Shown here: one piece after another, positions 9,310 through 10,937 of the stretch
Layout: each line of letters begins with the position of its first letter
How positions within the stretch are numbered: position 1 is the stretch's first letter
Origin: Erysipelotrichia bacterium
GTDB lineage: Bacteria > Bacillota_I > Bacilli_A > RFN20 > CAG-826
DNA: 10,937 nucleotides
NCBI GenBank assembly: GCA_012511695.1
Contig: JAAZFO010000215.1
Location: forward strand, 1-10,937
Direction: 5' to 3'
The notes under the pieces: model-generated
The model's database searches: none
Told to the model about the DNA's origin: nothing
What the model saw: only the letters and a program-made list of their open reading frames with translations
Made by a program: the position numbers and the translations under genes

Positions 9310-10470
9310 ATGAAAAAACTATTCTCTGTAGTTCTAATATTTTCATTGCTTTTTGCGACTCCGGTATTAGCAGCTCCAACCGTGGAGTTGAATGGGAAGC
9401 CCTTAGCTTTTGTAGAAGCTGAACCCACTATAGAAAATGGACGTACATTGGTTCCCCTTAGGGCAATCTTTGAGGCCGTGGGAGCAACTGTAGATTGGGA
9501 TCAGGATACCCAAACAGCAACCGCCAATAAAGGGAGTACAAAAGTTCTCTTGTCTGCCAGTAGTAATATAGCAGAAATAAATGGACAGCCAAAGATACTA
9601 GATGTCCCTGCGAAAATAGTCAATGGAAGGATATTAGCCCCGTTAAGATTTGTTGGAGAAGCCTTTGGTGGAATAGTGGAATGGAGTCCAGAGGCTGAGT
9701 TAATATCCATAACATTTTTACAGGATCAAGTACATGTGCACTTTATAGATGTAGGCCAAGCTGATTCAATTTATATTTCATTACCCGACAACAACGATAT
9801 ACTAATTGATGCCGGTGGGAAAAAAGCCGGTCCTAAAGTAGTAGAGTATCTTAAAAAGCAAAATGTTGACGATATTGAATTAATGATCGCTACTCACCCG
9901 CACGAAGATCATATCGGTGGGATTCCTGCTGTGCTGGAGGCATATCAGGTAAAAACTATTATAGATAGCGGACACCTTACAAACACTGCAACATCAAGAA
10001 ATTACTCAGAAGCAGTTGCTTCCGAAGGGGCTGTCCATAATCAAGCTGATTATCAATCCTTTTATTTTGGTGATATAGAATTTAAAGTCCTGACAGGAAA
10101 TAATAAGTGGAACAATGTTAATGATTATTCCGTTGTGACGCTGCTTGATATAGGTAATATTAGGTTCTTGTTCATGGGGGACGCTGAAAAAGCTGTAGAA
10201 GATAAACTGTATGATGTGTCAGCAGAGATTCTTAAGGTAGGGCATCACGGAAGTAGTACTTCAACAAGCCCTGACTTCCTGGACAGAGTAACCCCTAATG
10301 TTGCAGTGATATCTGTCGGGGAAGGCAACAGCTATGGGCATCCCTCCCCATCAGTAATAAAAAGGCTTGAGGATTCGAATATAAGTATTTATAGAACCGA
10401 TATCCATGGAGATATAGTAGTATCTACAGATGGCTGTTCGTATGATATTTCTTGCCACACAGCAGAATAG
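9310..10470 (+). CDS. secreted copper-amine-oxidase-N / ComEC-type metallo-beta-lactamase fusion protein
   Basis: 386 residues; ATG 9310 after AAGGAGGGG. Signal peptide to about residue 21 (KKLFSVVLIFSLLFATPVLA). Residues 24-135 are a Cu_amine_oxidN1 domain (PF07833 type): VELNGKPLAFVEAEPTIENG, RTLVPLRAIFEAVGATVDWD, then a second half with RILAPLRFVGEAFGGIVEW. Residues 141-375 are the metallo-beta-lactamase domain of the ComEC/Rec2 type: VHFIDVGQADSIYI, HPHEDH (His196, His198, Asp200, His201), MGDAE (Asp291), LKVGHHGSSTSTS (His312/313), SVGEGNSYGHPSP. All metal ligands appear intact. In ComEC, this domain is thought to be an extracellular nuclease for DNA uptake; the present architecture is known from Clostridia as a stand-alone secreted enzyme. 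The PF07833 domain probably mediates attachment to the wall. Its exact substrate is not known. Confidence 0.9.
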   Translation: MKKLFSVVLIFSLLFATPVLAAPTVELNGKPLAFVEAEPTIENGRTLVPLRAIFEAVGATVDWDQDTQTATANKGSTKVLLSASSNIAEINGQPKILDVPAKIVNGRILAPLRFVGEAFGGIVEWSPEAELISITFLQDQVHVHFIDVGQADSIYISLPDNNDILIDAGGKKAGPKVVEYLKKQNVDDIELMIATHPHEDHIGGIPAVLEAYQVKTIIDSGHLTNTATSRNYSEAVASEGAVHNQADYQSFYFGDIEFKVLTGNNKWNNVNDYSVVTLLDIGNIRFLFMGDAEKAVEDKLYDVSAEILKVGHHGSSTSTSPDFLDRVTPNVAVISVGEGNSYGHPSPSVIKRLEDSNISIYRTDIHGDIVVSTDGCSYDISCHTAE

Positions 10471-10496
10471 CCTTAAGTAAATCAAATAATATTACG

Positions 10497-10523
10497 AAAA
10501 GCATCGCCTTAGCGGTGCTTTTT
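10497..10523 (+). terminator. intrinsic terminator after the fusion protein gene
   Basis: AAAAGCATCGC (10497-10507), loop CTTA, GCGGTGCTTTTT (10512-10523) with one T.G pair. Confidence 0.85.
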
Positions 10524-10554
10524 GTATGGAGTCAATCGAAAAGGAGGGGTCATA

Positions 10555-10937
10555 ATGGACGATAGTACATTGAAAGACATGCTATTTGAAATACAGCTTA
10601 GAATAATGTGTCAGACTGTTTGGTCTGAACTTGCGCATGTTTTGCCTTGCAAGTATGATATTGAAATGAGTCAGTATTTTTTGAATGAAGTTGATTCCTT
10701 ATATGATTCAGATGAAAATGTACTTGAAACACTTAAGAATTTCATAAAAGCTAATGGCGAAGATATCTATGCCAAAGCTGAAGAAAGGCCAGACGTATTG
10801 TTTTTTGCGCAACCTGAGATTGTGGTTATTTTAGAAAGACTAGAGAATAAGAGATTCAAGCTTATTGAGTATTGGGAAAAAAGGTATCCAGTAGAACAGT
10901 TGGAGCACATTGCTAATGCCTGGGGGATCTCTTTAGG
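10555..10937 (+). CDS. hypothetical protein, 3' end outside the window
   Basis: ATG 10555 after AAAAGGAGGGG at 10540-10550; the frame stays open to the right edge (127 residues seen). The visible part is helical and acidic (TLKDMLFEIQLRIMCQTVWSE, FLNEVDSLYDSDENVLETL, EIVVILERLENKRFKLIEYW) and has no signal peptide, so it appears cytosolic. I do not recognise a family. It has its own ribosome site directly after a terminator, so it starts a new transcription unit or is read through from the gene before. A possible promoter between 10524 and 10540 is not evident. Confidence 0.75.
   Translation, partial: MDDSTLKDMLFEIQLRIMCQTVWSELAHVLPCKYDIEMSQYFLNEVDSLYDSDENVLETLKNFIKANGEDIYAKAEERPDVLFFAQPEIVVILERLENKRFKLIEYWEKRYPVEQLEHIANAWGISL

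Noticed and set aside
1..10937. tRNA and rRNA genes
   Set aside because: No cloverleaf with GTTCRANNC arm or rRNA-like block was seen on either strand while reading.

Overview
The window looks like an accessory (prophage, plasmid or integrative-element) segment of a low-GC Gram-positive bacterium, most likely a member of the Clostridia. Reasons: strong AAGGAGG-type ribosome binding sites before nearly every gene, TTG and GTG starts, A/T-rich intergenic DNA, U-tailed hairpin terminators, and typical Firmicutes families (short tyrosine recombinase, XRE repressor plus ImmA/IrrE-like partner, BspA-type LRR protein, copper-amine-oxidase-N domain protein). The species cannot be fixed from the sequence.

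Left part (1-2290). The end of a RadC/JAB protein is followed by a small phage-type protein, then a tyrosine recombinase on the minus strand with a near-consensus sigma-A promoter. That promoter is set among copies of the 9-mer GAATGTAAT, two of which form a 13-5-13 bp palindrome at 1287-1317. An operon of four small unknown proteins (1352-2246) follows and ends at a strong, bidirectional-looking terminator.

Regulatory and replication-like part (2290-5020). On the minus strand lie an XRE repressor and an ImmA/IrrE-like protein whose HExxH zinc site is replaced by KGxxH and whose leader holds ten consecutive G. A long A/T-rich divergent region leads to a helix-turn-helix (HTH_36-like) protein, then to a knot of direct and inverted GGTRGGTTC repeats that could be an origin or operator cluster. 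Two genes of unknown or tentative role converge and overlap by 25 bp at 4513-4537.

Exported-protein part (5100-10470). Six of the nine plus-strand genes here encode exported or membrane-anchored proteins: an acidic pentapeptide-repeat protein, a single-pass membrane protein, a BspA-like LRR protein with a new-looking 20-residue C-terminal repeat, a cysteine-free beta-rich protein, an Ig-like (Big_2-type) protein, and a secreted copper-amine-oxidase-N plus ComEC-type metallo-beta-lactamase fusion. Several are separated by their own terminators. Between two of them (about 7827-7960) sits a structured RNA that I read as an orphan HEARO/omega-RNA, the guide RNA of IscB-type nucleases, with no IscB gene beside it.

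Right edge (10555-10937). A gene of unknown function runs out of the window.

The most interesting items are the orphan omega-RNA, the integrase with its lox-like palindrome and promoter-embedded repeats, the ImmA-like pseudo-protease, the repeat knot at 4009-4110, and the block of exported proteins within mobile DNA.
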